NCBI RefSeq assembly: GCF_040359615.1 | Contig: NZ_CP132942.1 | Location: forward strand, 124,001-188,000 | Length of the DNA: 64,000 nucleotides | DNA from: Tunturibacter psychrotolerans | Lineage (GTDB): Bacteria; Acidobacteriota; Terriglobia; Terriglobales; Acidobacteriaceae | Direction: 5' to 3' | Notes under the pieces: model-generated | What the model was told of the DNA's origin: nothing | What the model saw: the letters and a program-made list of their open reading frames with translations, nothing else | Database searches by the model: none | Shown here: piece after piece, positions 25,646 through 35,511 of the stretch | Numbering within the stretch: position 1 is the stretch's first letter | Layout: each line of letters opens with the position of its first letter | Program-made: the position numbers and the translations under genes

Positions 25646-26349
25646 GCTCGCACCCCCGCCCCTTCAGCTGCCACAAGACCTGCCGTATCCCGCGAGAGCC
25701 ACCCATCGCGCAGTTCAATCGTCCGCGTGCCATACCCCGCATTCGTCTCCGAGTGCGTCACCTGCACTACCGTCGTACCTTCCTCATTCAGCTTGCGAAA
25801 CAATTGCATAATCTCATTTGCTTGTTCTGAGTGCAGATTGCCCGTGGGCTCATCGGCCAGCAAAAGATTTGGCTTATGAATAACGGCCCTCGCAATTCCC
25901 ACCAACTGCTGCTGTCCACCCGAGAGCTGGTTCGGGAACAAATCTTTCTTCCCCACAATGTTGAAGCGATCCAACGTATCCGCCACCAGAGCCTGTCGCT
26001 CAGACTTCGGAATATCCTTATACGACAACGGCAGATCGATATTTTCCGCTACAGTCAGATCGTCCAGCAGGTGATAACTCTGAAACACCATCCCAATTCT
26101 TCGCCGCGCGAGTTCGGCTCTCTGCTTCCGATTCATCGCGTGAACCGCCTCACCAGCGAAATAGAACTCTCCTCTCCATTGATCGTCCAGCATAGCCAGT
26201 ACATTTAGCAGCGAAGATTTACCCGCTCCAGATGGACCCATCACAGTTACAAATTCGCCCTCACGGATCGTAAGATTGATGCGCCGCAGCACCCACGTTT
26301 CTGTATGGCCCGTCTTGTAACTCCGTTCCAGTTGTTTCAACTCAATCAT
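25642..26349 (-). CDS. ABC transporter ATP-binding protein, MacB/LolD type (second ATPase)
   Basis: 235 residues from the ATG with GGAGCAGAGA upstream; the frame could extend 21 codons to a TTG but that is less likely. Walker A GPSGAGKSSL, Q-loop VFQSYHLLDDLTVAENIDLP, signature LSGGQQQ and Walker B LLLADEPTGNL are complete. It powers the MacB-like permease next door. The signature continues LVGIARAVIHKPN, slightly off the common RVAIARA. It is one of two ATPases in this operon. Confidence 0.94.
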   Translation of the reverse strand: MIELKQLERSYKTGHTETWVLRRINLTIREGEFVTVMGPSGAGKSSLLNVLAMLDDQWRGEFYFAGEAVHAMNRKQRAELARRRIGMVFQSYHLLDDLTVAENIDLPLSYKDIPKSERQALVADTLDRFNIVGKKDLFPNQLSGGQQQLVGIARAVIHKPNLLLADEPTGNLHSEQANEIMQLFRKLNEEGTTVVQVTHSETNAGYGTRTIELRDGWLSRDTAGLVAAEGAGVRA

Positions 26350-26427
26350 TCTCTGCTCCGTTTCAAAACTTTCGTCGAGCCGGCTCGGGGGATCAACAGC
26401 CGCAACAGTCAATGCCGTTTGGCTTCG

Positions 26428-28971
26428 CTACTCAGTCCGCAGAGCCTTGACCGGGTCAGTGGAGGCCGCACGCCGCGCCGGGATCAACCCAGCGACGCAC
26501 GCCGAAACAACCAACACTACAATCGCTCCTGCAAAGATCACGGGGTCCTGCCCGCCAGTTCCGTACAGTTGTGTCTTCATAAAGCGAACGCACAGCAACG
26601 CCACCGGCAATCCGATCACAAGCCCAACTCCAGCCTGCAGCATGGCCTCACGCAACACCATACTCACCACTTTGCCGCGTCCAGCGCCGAGCGCCATCCG
26701 TATCCCGATCTCCGAGGTTCGCCGTGCAACGGTATAAGCCGTCACACCATACAAACCGACCGAAGCCAACACCAATGCCAACGCTCCAAACATCAGCGTC
26801 AACCGCGCAATCAACCTCTCCTGGCCAAATTGGCCTTCAATCTGAGTGCCAAAGGTCTTGAAATCGGTAACTGTGAGGTTTGGGTTGATACTTGCAAGTG
26901 TCCGTCGAACCTGTGCCTCCAATCCTTCCGAAGGACCTCTCATCTGCAGCATAATCGCGCCTGCAAAGAGTGACCGCACATCCGCATTGTCCGACAACGG
27001 CGCATGTTGCAGAAAGGGTCGGAAGTACATTGGCCGAACAGGCTCACGTGGATCGACATACTTCACATCTGAAACCACGCCAACAATCTCGATTTCACCC
27101 GCGCTCTTGGCTCCATCCAGGCCGAAGTGTATTCCGATCGGGTCTTCGTTCTTCGCAAAAAACTTCTTCACAAAAGTCTGATTCACAACGGCCACCATCG
27201 GCGAAGTAGCCGTGTCCTGGTCGGTAATTCCGCGGCCTCGTAGGACCTGCTGCCCTATCACCTGAAAGAAATCCGGCGTCACGCGATCCCACGACGCGCC
27301 GATACGATCGTTCGGCCCTGGCTCAGGATGCCCTTGAATCGTAACTCCCTCACCCCAATTATCACCTTCGAGCGGAGTGTAAAGCGACAATCCCACCCGT
27401 TCCACTCCCGGCAGCGCCCGAAGTCGCGTAAGCATCTCTCCATACAGAGCCTGTAACTGATCCGGCTTGTAGCCGGCATTGTCCGGACTGATATGGATCA
27501 CAACGCGATTCTCAGTCTGTAATCCAAAGTCCTGGTGCTCAAGCTTGTTCAGGCTTTTGGTCAACAGCCCCGCTCCCACAAGCAACACCAGCGACAGCGC
27601 CGCTTGGACCACCACAAGCGTTCGCTGCAACAAGGAAGCACTGTCCCTGGTGGAACGATTGGCACCTCGAAGCGCCTCCGCTGGCTCGGAGTGAGAGGTA
27701 ATCCATGCTGGCGCGATCCCGAAGACCAGACCCGTAATCAACGACAAACCAAACGCAAATCCCAGTACCAGAAGCGAGGGACTCGCATGAATCGGGAGGC
27801 CCGGAGAATCCGGAAATGCTAGCGCAAGCAACATCCGCGTTCCTGCGTACGCCACTGCAAGTCCAGCAACGCCGCCAAGGCACGCCAGAACGATGCTCTC
27901 GGTCAGCATTTGGCGAATAATTCTCTTCCGCGCTGCACCAAGCGCCATTCGAATTGAAGTTTCAGCTCGTCTGGACATCCCGCGGACTAGAACAAGGTTT
28001 GCAATATTCGCACACGCGATCAGCAGAACCAGCGCGGAGATACCCATCAGAAGCACGAGGCCACTTCTGTAATCGGCCTGCATATTCGCAATCCCAATCC
28101 CACCCGGAATCAAGATTACGTGAGTCTTCGGCAGCGCCTTCTTTCCCTCCGCATCCTGATAAGACTTTATTGGGACCAACCAGTCACGCAACAACGCACT
28201 CATCTTTTCTTGCAGCGGACCGATTTGCGTGCCCGGCTTGACGCGACCAAGCACATAGAGCCAATTTGACTCAGGACGCTTTAGCAATGCACCAGCATCG
28301 AGAATTGGCTCTTCGTTCAACGGAAGAAAAAAATCAGGCGGTGTATCACTCATTCGGTCGCCGTAAAACGAAGACGGACTAATCCCTACCACCGTCACCG
28401 GATGTGTATTCAGTTGAAACGTGCTCCCGACAACAGAAGGATCCATCGCATAGTCGCGTTGCCACGCCCTATAGCTCAACACCGCCGCCATCGGCGCTCC
28501 CGGCGCATCATCAGACGGTTCCAGAAGCCTTCCGGAATAAGGCTTCAGTCCAAACGTTTGAAAGTAATTCCCCGAGACGAACTCACCGGCCGAAGCCTTT
28601 GACAAACTGTTGCCCGATCCGCTTCGCGCAGTAAGAGTGCCTTGACCGATCCCCGCCTGCATCGCAGCCAGTTGCTCAAATTCAGGAGTGCTATCGCGCA
28701 AGTGTCGGTACAAATCGTACGAAAACATCGAATAGTCTTGGCCCTCGGGCCGTCCTCCCATCACGCAGCAATCATCTTTATCGCCCAGACGTACCAGACC
28801 CTTCGGATCGCTCACCGGCAGGTTCTGCAGCAGTACCGCATGCACCAGCGTAAAGATCGCTGCGTTCGCGCCTATCCCAAGCGCAAGCGTCAGAACCGCC
28901 GTCAGAGTGAATCCCGGCGCCTTTCGCAACTGTCGCAGTGCATACGTCACATCCTGCATCAACCCGTTCAT
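26428..28971 (-). CDS. ADOP-type MacB/FtsX ABC permease
   Basis: 847 residues from the ATG preceded by GGAAGGAG (6-7 bp spacing); an upstream in-frame start adds 49 residues of non-family sequence. The N-terminal block [20 protein letters not shown] and [20 protein letters not shown] is the hallmark of the acidobacterial duplicated permease (ADOP) group. Two MacB periplasmic-core domains alternate with two FtsX domains, giving about eight membrane helices (e.g. [58 protein letters not shown]). MacB-type permeases drive the TolC-linked export of peptides, antibiotics or lipids by mechanotransmission. Substrate unknown. Confidence 0.94.
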   Translation of the reverse strand: MNGLMQDVTYALRQLRKAPGFTLTAVLTLALGIGANAAIFTLVHAVLLQNLPVSDPKGLVRLGDKDDCCVMGGRPEGQDYSMFSYDLYRHLRDSTPEFEQLAAMQAGIGQGTLTARSGSGNSLSKASAGEFVSGNYFQTFGLKPYSGRLLEPSDDAPGAPMAAVLSYRAWQRDYAMDPSVVGSTFQLNTHPVTVVGISPSSFYGDRMSDTPPDFFLPLNEEPILDAGALLKRPESNWLYVLGRVKPGTQIGPLQEKMSALLRDWLVPIKSYQDAEGKKALPKTHVILIPGGIGIANMQADYRSGLVLLMGISALVLLIACANIANLVLVRGMSRRAETSIRMALGAARKRIIRQMLTESIVLACLGGVAGLAVAYAGTRMLLALAFPDSPGLPIHASPSLLVLGFAFGLSLITGLVFGIAPAWITSHSEPAEALRGANRSTRDSASLLQRTLVVVQAALSLVLLVGAGLLTKSLNKLEHQDFGLQTENRVVIHISPDNAGYKPDQLQALYGEMLTRLRALPGVERVGLSLYTPLEGDNWGEGVTIQGHPEPGPNDRIGASWDRVTPDFFQVIGQQVLRGRGITDQDTATSPMVAVVNQTFVKKFFAKNEDPIGIHFGLDGAKSAGEIEIVGVVSDVKYVDPREPVRPMYFRPFLQHAPLSDNADVRSLFAGAIMLQMRGPSEGLEAQVRRTLASINPNLTVTDFKTFGTQIEGQFGQERLIARLTLMFGALALVLASVGLYGVTAYTVARRTSEIGIRMALGAGRGKVVSMVLREAMLQAGVGLVIGLPVALLCVRFMKTQLYGTGGQDPVIFAGAIVVLVVSACVAGLIPARRAASTDPVKALRTE

Positions 28972-29026
28972 CTTCTGCTCCTTCCGTTCCGCGCATTCCA
29001 TCAGATTGATCGCGGCCCCTCGTCTG

Positions 29027-29467
29027 TTACGCTGGCCGCCTGACAACTCCAAGGCGACAGCTCTTGCTTTTTTGAATCTCTTTTGTCGAACGCGCACATT
29101 CGTAAGCCATGGGAGCAACCCTGATACCCGTGGTTCCCATCACGTAGTCTGCAACCTCGCGCTGGAGATCCGCTACCCAGCTGCGGGCTACACACCATCT
29201 CCGTTGCCCTTTGCTGATCGTCTTCAGCGTCGAAGTCACGACTGTCCGCATTACCTTGAGCTCTGTCTGCGCAGCGGCGGGCAGCGTCGTCTTTTGGCAA
29301 GTCGGTCGTTCATCCGTCCTCACGCTCTCCATCAGGCCGATAGCAGCAACATTGAGCGCGACGCCGAGCACAACCACCGGCACCACATTCATCGCAGTTC
29401 CCGACATGCCAATCGCCCCGCACATCTGCTGTAGGAACAGCCTCATGTCCTCGATCAGTGTCATCAT
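29027..29467 (-). CDS. Small protein resembling a degenerate permease N-terminus
   Basis: A 146-residue frame whose ATG overlaps the stop of the upstream ATPase gene (ATGA). Its first 45 residues ([20 protein letters not shown], then [19 protein letters not shown]) line up with the start of ADOP permeases (D..[12 protein letters not shown]...[13 protein letters not shown]), including the single helix; the rest ([20 protein letters not shown] and so on) resembles nothing I know. It is either a shrunken remnant of a second permease or a small membrane protein that keeps the insertion segment. Translational coupling supports expression. Function unknown. Confidence 0.45.
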   Translation of the reverse strand: MMTLIEDMRLFLQQMCGAIGMSGTAMNVVPVVVLGVALNVAAIGLMESVRTDERPTCQKTTLPAAAQTELKVMRTVVTSTLKTISKGQRRWCVARSWVADLQREVADYVMGTTGIRVAPMAYECARSTKEIQKSKSCRLGVVRRPA

Positions 29468-30183
29468 CCCTCTACCTCCGCTAAGAGTCGATTTAGCTCA
29501 CCCTCCGCAACAACCTTGCCGTCGAACAGATGCACCTGACGCTCTGCGTGTGCCGCAAACCGTGGATCGTGCGTCACCATGCAGATCGTCGCACCCTCTG
29601 CGTGCAACTCCTGCAACAGCTTCATCACGGCCTCGCCATTCTTCGAGTCAAGATTTCCCGTAGGCTCATCGGCCAGCAGGATCGACGGCGAACCCGCCAA
29701 CGCCCGCGCCACAGCTACCCGTTGCTGCTGACCACCTGAGAGCTGCGCTGGATAATGCCGCATCCGGTGTGCCATATTCACGCGCTCAAGCGACTCCTGC
29801 ACCCTCTTCTTGCGCTCTGTCGCAGGCATTCCCGCGCGATAGGTCAGTGGCAGCTCGACATTCTCGGCAACAGTCAGATCGCCAATCAGATTGAAACTCT
29901 GAAAGATAAATCCAATCTCCTGGTTTCGAATCCGCGAACGATCTGCAAAGTTCAGATTCGCGACTTCTTTACCGTTCAGCGTGTACCCGCCGCCGGTCGG
30001 CGTATCCAGCAATCCAATAATCGACAGTAACGTGGACTTCCCGCATCCCGATGGCCCGGACATCGCCACATACTCTCCACGATTGATATTCAAATGCACA
30101 CCCGACAGCGCATGCGTCTCAATCTCATCCGTGTAAAAAATCTTCTTCAAGTCCTCAATCTGAATCATCGTATCCGTCGCCAT
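29464..30183 (-). CDS. ABC transporter ATP-binding protein, MacB/LolD type (first ATPase)
   Basis: 239 residues, ATG with AAGGAGAG upstream. Walker A GPSGCGKSTLL, Q-loop IFQSFNLIGDLTVAENVELP, signature LSGGQQQRVAVARAL, Walker B ILLADEPTGNLDS and switch His (VTHD) are intact. It follows the HlyD adaptor by 39 bp. The usual partner permease would come next; instead a 146-codon degenerate frame follows, so this ATPase either serves the ADOP permease or has lost its partner. Confidence 0.95.
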   Translation of the reverse strand: MATDTMIQIEDLKKIFYTDEIETHALSGVHLNINRGEYVAMSGPSGCGKSTLLSIIGLLDTPTGGGYTLNGKEVANLNFADRSRIRNQEIGFIFQSFNLIGDLTVAENVELPLTYRAGMPATERKKRVQESLERVNMAHRMRHYPAQLSGGQQQRVAVARALAGSPSILLADEPTGNLDSKNGEAVMKLLQELHAEGATICMVTHDPRFAAHAERQVHLFDGKVVAEGELNRLLAEVEG

Positions 30184-30222
30184 CCCTGCTCTCCTTTATC
30201 CCGGCCGTCGCCTGGGCTCTGT

Positions 30223-31482
30223 CTAATTCAAGCGAACCCGATCCGTGTTATCCCACCGGCTCATGTCCGACAGAATTACCGTATCGCCTTCCTGCAATCC
30301 TTCCAGCACCTGAATGCTGTTCACCGAAGCACGTCCTACCTTCACCGGAACTCTCACCGCAGTCTTGCCGTCCGTTCCTTGTCTGAAGAGGCTGATCGTG
30401 CTGTTCTCATTCCCGAACGCCGGTCGGCCCACATAGAGCACATCGGACATCCGGTCCAGATCGATCGTTCCGTCAACACTCAAGTCGGGGCGAGCACCCT
30501 GCGGCAGGGCTCCAGCAAGCTCTACGTCAACCGTTACCGTTCCGTTCAATACCGCAGGATCGATTCGCATCACCTTGCCGTTGATCACGCCGTTATGCGT
30601 GTCAATCTCAGCCGGCTGTCCGATTTGGATATCCCTCGCCTGCGTCTCGGCAATCTTCAAACTCGCCTTCAACTGGTCCGGCTGGACCACCTTCGCCAGC
30701 GTCGTTCCCGGAGCAACATGCTCGCCTACCTGATGCGGCAGCTCAACCAGCACACCGCTTATCCCCGCCCTCACACTCAACGCATCCAGCTGCTTCTGCT
30801 TCAACCCAAGCAGCGCCTTCGCCTGATCCACCTTGGTCTGTTGCACAGCGAGCTGCGTCTCGATCGCCTTCTCATTCAGCGTAAGCCGCTGCTTCTCAAG
30901 ATCATTGCGCGTCGTCAACTCATCGGCTTTGCCCTTCGAGGCGCTGTAGGTCAATCCACTGATCACGCCCAAATCGAACAACGACTTATCCGTCCGCGCC
31001 TGTAGCTGAGCCTGAGTATGATCCGCCCCCACCGTCGCCGCCGCTGCCTTCTGATCCATCAGGTCGCTCTGTACCTTCGCACGGGTATTGATGTAGTCAG
31101 CCTCCGCCCCCTTCATTTGCAGCTGCGCGTCCAGCAACTCCTGCTGCAACTGTGGATCAACAAGATCCATCAAAATCGTGTCCGGCTCAACCTTCGCTCC
31201 CGGCAGCACGCGAATCCGCACAACCGTCGCTTCGGTCTCAGAAGGTATCAGCCGAATCTTGTCTTCCCGAGGAACCAGCGAACCCGGTCCCCGTACCTGA
31301 CGCAACAAAGGCCCACGCTTCACTGAGTCGGTCCAAACCGTCGCCCGATCAACCTCAGGCGCCGCAGGCTTCAACCGGGTGACAAAAAACGCAATTGCCG
31401 CAAGCACCACTACAGCGCCGCCACCTGCAATCCACTGCCGACGCATCTTCTTCTGCTTTATGTCTGGTCTGGAGATATCCAT
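30223..31482 (-). CDS. HlyD/MacA-type periplasmic adaptor
   Basis: 419 residues from the ATG; a GTG 42 bp upstream is in frame but would lie on the wrong side of the putative promoter. One N-terminal membrane anchor (IAGGGAVVVLAAIAFFV), then a barrel-sandwich/lipoyl half (VVRIRVLPGAKVEPDTILMD), a long coiled-coil hairpin (about 110-240, QAQLQARTDKSLFDLG to VQQTKVDQAKALLGLKQKQL), the second lipoyl half (SGVLVELPHQVGEHVAPGTT) and a beta-barrel. It should bridge the inner-membrane ABC permease and the TolC protein encoded downstream. First gene of the efflux operon. Confidence 0.92.
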   Translation of the reverse strand: MDISRPDIKQKKMRRQWIAGGGAVVVLAAIAFFVTRLKPAAPEVDRATVWTDSVKRGPLLRQVRGPGSLVPREDKIRLIPSETEATVVRIRVLPGAKVEPDTILMDLVDPQLQQELLDAQLQMKGAEADYINTRAKVQSDLMDQKAAAATVGADHTQAQLQARTDKSLFDLGVISGLTYSASKGKADELTTRNDLEKQRLTLNEKAIETQLAVQQTKVDQAKALLGLKQKQLDALSVRAGISGVLVELPHQVGEHVAPGTTLAKVVQPDQLKASLKIAETQARDIQIGQPAEIDTHNGVINGKVMRIDPAVLNGTVTVDVELAGALPQGARPDLSVDGTIDLDRMSDVLYVGRPAFGNENSTISLFRQGTDGKTAVRVPVKVGRASVNSIQVLEGLQEGDTVILSDMSRWDNTDRVRLN

Positions 31483-31497
31483 TGCGTCTGGTCTAAG

Positions 31498-31513
31498 TGC
31501 AAGCGCAAGGCCA
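31498..31513 (-). promoter_or_regulatory. Candidate sigma-54 (-24/-12) promoter of the efflux operon
   Basis: On the minus strand the sequence is TGGCCTTGCGCTTGCA, matching TGGC-N7-TTGCA with the obligatory GG and GC spaced by ten bases. The operon ends with a sigma-54 activator, which fits autoregulation. The predicted transcription start falls only a few bases before the adaptor ATG at 31482, so the transcript would be nearly leaderless or start at an internal ATG (31446). Confidence 0.45.
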
Positions 31514-31611
31514 TCCTCAATCACACGCTTTCAAATACTTACAGAGCAACGCGCACCACCGCCCGTCCGCAATCGAAACAAACTGTCCATTATCGAACAC
31601 GCAAATTTTAG

Positions 31612-34434
31612 CTAAGCTGCCGGCGATATCTTCAAGATTTCCAACATCTTCGGAGTAATCCGTTGACGTACCTTCAAAAAATCCTTCCACGGATCGCGCT
31701 TCAGCCCTCCCTGCCATTCTGCAAAACTCGCGACATACACGACAGTCCGCTCCGTCGCCTTCAGGTCTCCCCAATCCAGCGGAAGCGAAACCGCTGCGCC
31801 AGCACGAGCCCTCGGGGAGAAGGCCGCCACCGCAGTCGCGCCTCGTTCGTTCCGCAGGTAGTCCAGGAAGATCCTGTCTTTCCGCGCAGCCTTACTCATC
31901 TTCGTCAGATACACGCCTGGCTGGTCTTTTTCCATCTTCAACACAAACGCATGCGCAAACTGTTTGATCACTGCCCAGTCGTACTCCGGCACAACCGGAA
32001 TCACCACATGCAGCCCCTTACCCCCAGTGCTCTTCACAAAGCTCTCCAGACCGAGCTGCTCAAGCTCCTTACGAACCTCCACAGCGCTCTCGGCCAGCCT
32101 CGGCCACGCAATCGCAACATCCGGATCAAGATCGATGATGATACGGTCCGGATGCTCAAGATCGTCATTACGCGATCCCCACGGATGCACTTCGAGCACG
32201 CCCATCTGCGCAAGCCCAGCCAGAGCCTCTGCCGTCGACAATGTAATGTAAGGCTCGATCTCCCCCGTCTTCTTATCCGGCACATTTACCGAAGTGATCC
32301 CCGGCGGCAGCATGGCGTTCACATGCTTCTGATAAAAACACGGCTTCTCGCTCCCGTCAGGGCAGCGCACGAGAGACACTGGACGCCCCTCGATATGCGG
32401 CAGCATATGCGACGCGATTGCCCAGTAGTAATCCGCCAACTGCTGCTTCGTTAGCTCGGTCTCCGTATCGAGAATCTTTTCGGGGTGCGTTAACCTCACT
32501 GGAGCGTTCTCCAACGTAGACTTCGCGCTCTTCTTCGCAGTCTTCACGGGAGCCGCCTTCGCAGTATCTCCCTCGTCAGGCTCAGTCTTCGCCGCAATCC
32601 CAACGGACGCGGAGTGTGAAGCACTCTTCGCGCCGCGCGCACGAGGCACAACCGTAGGCTCCTCCCGCCGAACCTCAATGGCAGGTTTATCCTCTCGCAA
32701 TCCCTTGAACGAAGACTGTCGTACGAGGTTATCCGCGGTCCACGTTGCAAAATTGACTTGCGCCACCAGCTCAGGTTTCACCCAGATCGCCCCCCGTTTC
32801 GCCTCAGGCGGCGGGTTCTCAAACGGATTCTCTTTTTGACGCAGCTCTTCAAGCTGATTCCGAAGAACGCGATGTGTCTTCTCCGTAAATCCTGTACCCG
32901 TGCGTCCCGCATAGATAAGCTTTTTATCGTCGTAGTATCCCAGCAGTAGCGCCCCAACTCCATGACTTCCATTCGAAGGCAAAGTAAACCCGCCAATAAC
33001 AAACTCCTGCTCGTGCACACACTTCAGCTTCAGCCAACTTCCACCCCTGCCGCTCGAATATTTGCTGGCAGCGCGTTTGGAGACGATCCCCTCAACATGC
33101 ATCTCGCAAGCCTTCCGGAAGACGACTGCTCCGTCGGTCTCCAGATGTTCACTGAGTCGCAAAAACTCACTGCCGCCCTCCAAAAGAGTCGCAAGCAGCA
33201 TCTTTCGTTCAACCAGCGGCAGACCCCTCAGGCTGTGTCCATTCAGATGCAGCAGATCAAACACGAAATAACTAAGCGGTTTCTTTACGCCCTCCTGAAA
33301 AGCAGCCTGCAAATCGGCAAAGCTGGTCGTGCCGTTCTCCGCCAGCACCACTACCTCACCATCCAGAATCGCTCGCTCCACCGGCAACTTCCCAACCAGA
33401 GCCCCAATCGTCTTCATGCGATGCGTCCAGTCCAGTCCAGTCCTAGTCAGCAGCTGAACCTTATCGCCATCCTTGCGAGCCTGGATCCGATAGCCATCAA
33501 GCTTCAACTCGTGCAACCATCCAGGCCCGCTCGGCGGAGTCGTAGCCTGCAACGCAAGCGCCGGCGTAATAAACTGTGGAAGTTTCTCTTTAGGCGCTCC
33601 TGCTGGCACCTTCAATTCAGTGGTAATGTCCTTCGACTTCCGAGACGCCTCGCCCTCGTCAATCAGGACCACTCTCACATCGGCCTTCTTCGGAACTTCA
33701 ACACCGCCTTCCTTGCGATACCAGGCATCTCCCTTCGCGGTTTCCTTCGAGTTCCAAACATGATCTTCGTTGCTCGCAATCTCTTCGAGACTCCGTTCCG
33801 TGACTACACTATTCGGCTCTTCCTCCGTGACAGCCGCGTCATCCTGCTTCCGCTCGAACTCGTCGTGCTCCTTGATCAACAGCCAATTCGGCTTACTCTC
33901 ATTCGCCGCCTTGCCACCCATGCGAATCAGCGCCCATTTCCCCTTCATCTTCGTGCCGTGCATGATGAACTTCAGCGATCCTGTCCGCAGCCCTTCATCC
34001 ACATCGGTATGCCCCGCCTGCGGCTCCCACGTTCCCTGGTCCCAAACCATCACCGTGCCGCCGCCATATTGCCCCTTCGGAATGATCCCCTCAAAGCCGC
34101 CATACTCCATCGGATGGTCTTCGACCTGCACCGCCAACCGTTTGTCTCCAGTAAAGTAACTCGGCCCCTTCGCCACCGCCCAGCTCTTCAACACCCCATT
34201 CCATCCAAGCCGAAAATCGTAATGGAGCCGCGTAGCCGCATGTTTCTGAATCACAAAGGGCAGCCCAGTTCCCTGAGCTGCCTTGTTCTTTGAAGTTCTT
34301 TCTGACTCTTTTTTCCCACTAGGCTCCGCCGTTACATCGAAGTCGCGCATCGACCGATAGCGTTCCAGCTGCTCATCTACCGCATCCGCCGCACTCATCG
34401 GTGACTTCGACTTGGCTCTCTTCTTCGTAGCCAT
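31612..34434 (-). CDS. ligD: Multifunctional DNA ligase D (phosphoesterase-ligase-polymerase)
   Basis: 940 residues with all three LigD modules. N-terminal 3'-phosphoesterase (about 40-200; HAATRLHYDFRLGWNGVLKS, SWAVAKGPS). Central ATP-dependent ligase (about 280-590; adenylation motif LKLDGYRIQARK with its Lys, LDGEVVV, and OB-fold motif KRGAIWVKPELVAQVNFATW). C-terminal primase/polymerase (about 650-930; YYWAIASHMLPHIEGRPVSL, IIIDLDPD metal site, GGKGLHVVIPV). It repairs double-strand breaks by end joining with Ku, whose gene is 8 bp upstream in the same operon. Lys/Ser-rich linkers join the modules. Confidence 0.97.
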   Translation of the reverse strand: MATKKRAKSKSPMSAADAVDEQLERYRSMRDFDVTAEPSGKKESERTSKNKAAQGTGLPFVIQKHAATRLHYDFRLGWNGVLKSWAVAKGPSYFTGDKRLAVQVEDHPMEYGGFEGIIPKGQYGGGTVMVWDQGTWEPQAGHTDVDEGLRTGSLKFIMHGTKMKGKWALIRMGGKAANESKPNWLLIKEHDEFERKQDDAAVTEEEPNSVVTERSLEEIASNEDHVWNSKETAKGDAWYRKEGGVEVPKKADVRVVLIDEGEASRKSKDITTELKVPAGAPKEKLPQFITPALALQATTPPSGPGWLHELKLDGYRIQARKDGDKVQLLTRTGLDWTHRMKTIGALVGKLPVERAILDGEVVVLAENGTTSFADLQAAFQEGVKKPLSYFVFDLLHLNGHSLRGLPLVERKMLLATLLEGGSEFLRLSEHLETDGAVVFRKACEMHVEGIVSKRAASKYSSGRGGSWLKLKCVHEQEFVIGGFTLPSNGSHGVGALLLGYYDDKKLIYAGRTGTGFTEKTHRVLRNQLEELRQKENPFENPPPEAKRGAIWVKPELVAQVNFATWTADNLVRQSSFKGLREDKPAIEVRREEPTVVPRARGAKSASHSASVGIAAKTEPDEGDTAKAAPVKTAKKSAKSTLENAPVRLTHPEKILDTETELTKQQLADYYWAIASHMLPHIEGRPVSLVRCPDGSEKPCFYQKHVNAMLPPGITSVNVPDKKTGEIEPYITLSTAEALAGLAQMGVLEVHPWGSRNDDLEHPDRIIIDLDPDVAIAWPRLAESAVEVRKELEQLGLESFVKSTGGKGLHVVIPVVPEYDWAVIKQFAHAFVLKMEKDQPGVYLTKMSKAARKDRIFLDYLRNERGATAVAAFSPRARAGAAVSLPLDWGDLKATERTVVYVASFAEWQGGLKRDPWKDFLKVRQRITPKMLEILKISPAA

Positions 34435-34442
34435 GACGAACG

Positions 34443-35351
34443 CTACGCCGATTTACGCGGCTTATGCGCCTTCGCCGGCTTTACCAGTTCGATGCCCTTC
34501 TGTGCCTCCGCCGCAGCTGTAGCCTTCGCCGGAGCCTTCTTCTTGCCCGCTGCAGCCGCCGCCTCGTCACCCTGCACACTCTTCCGCAACGCATCCATCA
34601 AATTAATTACTTTGCCAGACGTCGGCACCGGCTCATCCTTCGGAATTGGCGCGTGCTTCACCTTCGCCTCAACCATCTCTCGTAACGCAGCTTCATACTC
34701 ATCTTTGAACTTCTCTGGCTCAAACTTCGAAGCCTTGCGCTTGATCAACTCCTTCGCTAACGAGAGCTGATCCTCATCCACCGCCACCTTCTTGATGTCT
34801 TCGAAGAACTCCTTAGGATCCCGAAGCTCTTCCGCATAACGCATCGTGTAGGCCATCATGCCTGGCAGTTTGTCATCCGTGTCGGCCGAAACCGCAACCA
34901 GATGTTCACGTCCACTAAACGCAATTTTTCCCAGCGCAATCTTCTTCATCGACTGAAGCGCCTTGCGAACCACAGCGAACGCCTCTGCCTGAACGTCATT
35001 CTCCGGCACTACAAAATACGGCTTCTCAAAAAACTCAGGATCAAGCTCCTCAGCGTCGACGAACTGCGTCACCTCAATTGTGTGCTTCGAAGGAATTCGA
35101 ACCTGCTCAATCTCCTCCGGCTCGATCATGACGTACTCGCCCTTACGATACTCGTAACCCTTCACGATATCGGAGCTCTCAACCTTCCCCTCATCGCCAG
35201 CAGAAACCTTCTGGTGTTTGATCCGCTCTCCGGTCTTGCGACTCAGTTGATGAAAACGAATCTCGCTCTTCGACTCCGTCGCCGTAAAGAGCTTGACTCC
35301 AAACGAAACAAGCGAAATCTGTATCTGACCTGACCAGTAAGGACGTGGCAT
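34443..35351 (-). CDS. ku: Ku end-binding protein
   Basis: 302 residues from the ATG preceded by GGAG; an upstream in-frame start would add 24 residues before the conserved MPRPYWSGQIQISLVSFGVK block. The single-domain bacterial Ku homodimer forms a ring around DNA ends (core about 1-250: KHTIEVTQFVDAEELDPEFF, MAYTMRYAEELRDP) and has an Ala/Lys-rich C-terminal tail (AAAAGKKKAPAKATAAA), typical of longer Ku proteins and used for DNA and LigD contact. Operon with ligD. Confidence 0.96.
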   Translation of the reverse strand: MPRPYWSGQIQISLVSFGVKLFTATESKSEIRFHQLSRKTGERIKHQKVSAGDEGKVESSDIVKGYEYRKGEYVMIEPEEIEQVRIPSKHTIEVTQFVDAEELDPEFFEKPYFVVPENDVQAEAFAVVRKALQSMKKIALGKIAFSGREHLVAVSADTDDKLPGMMAYTMRYAEELRDPKEFFEDIKKVAVDEDQLSLAKELIKRKASKFEPEKFKDEYEAALREMVEAKVKHAPIPKDEPVPTSGKVINLMDALRKSVQGDEAAAAAGKKKAPAKATAAAEAQKGIELVKPAKAHKPRKSA

Positions 35352-35511
35352 AAGGGGTTCTCCAGTTCGATTGGAAGCAAACAAAGGCCCGGAAGATGCT
35401 TTTATCACCAGAAAGCCCGCCAATACAACCCCTAAGACGTGGTAGCAGACTCAAACGAGCCATTACTCATACATAAAACACCTCTTCGGTCCCTATACTG
35501 AAGCCCACCAA

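Noticed and set aside
26350..26412. TTG-initiated extension of the second ATPase
   Set aside because: The ATG at 26349 has a good RBS and begins the usual MIELKQLERSY-type N-terminus.
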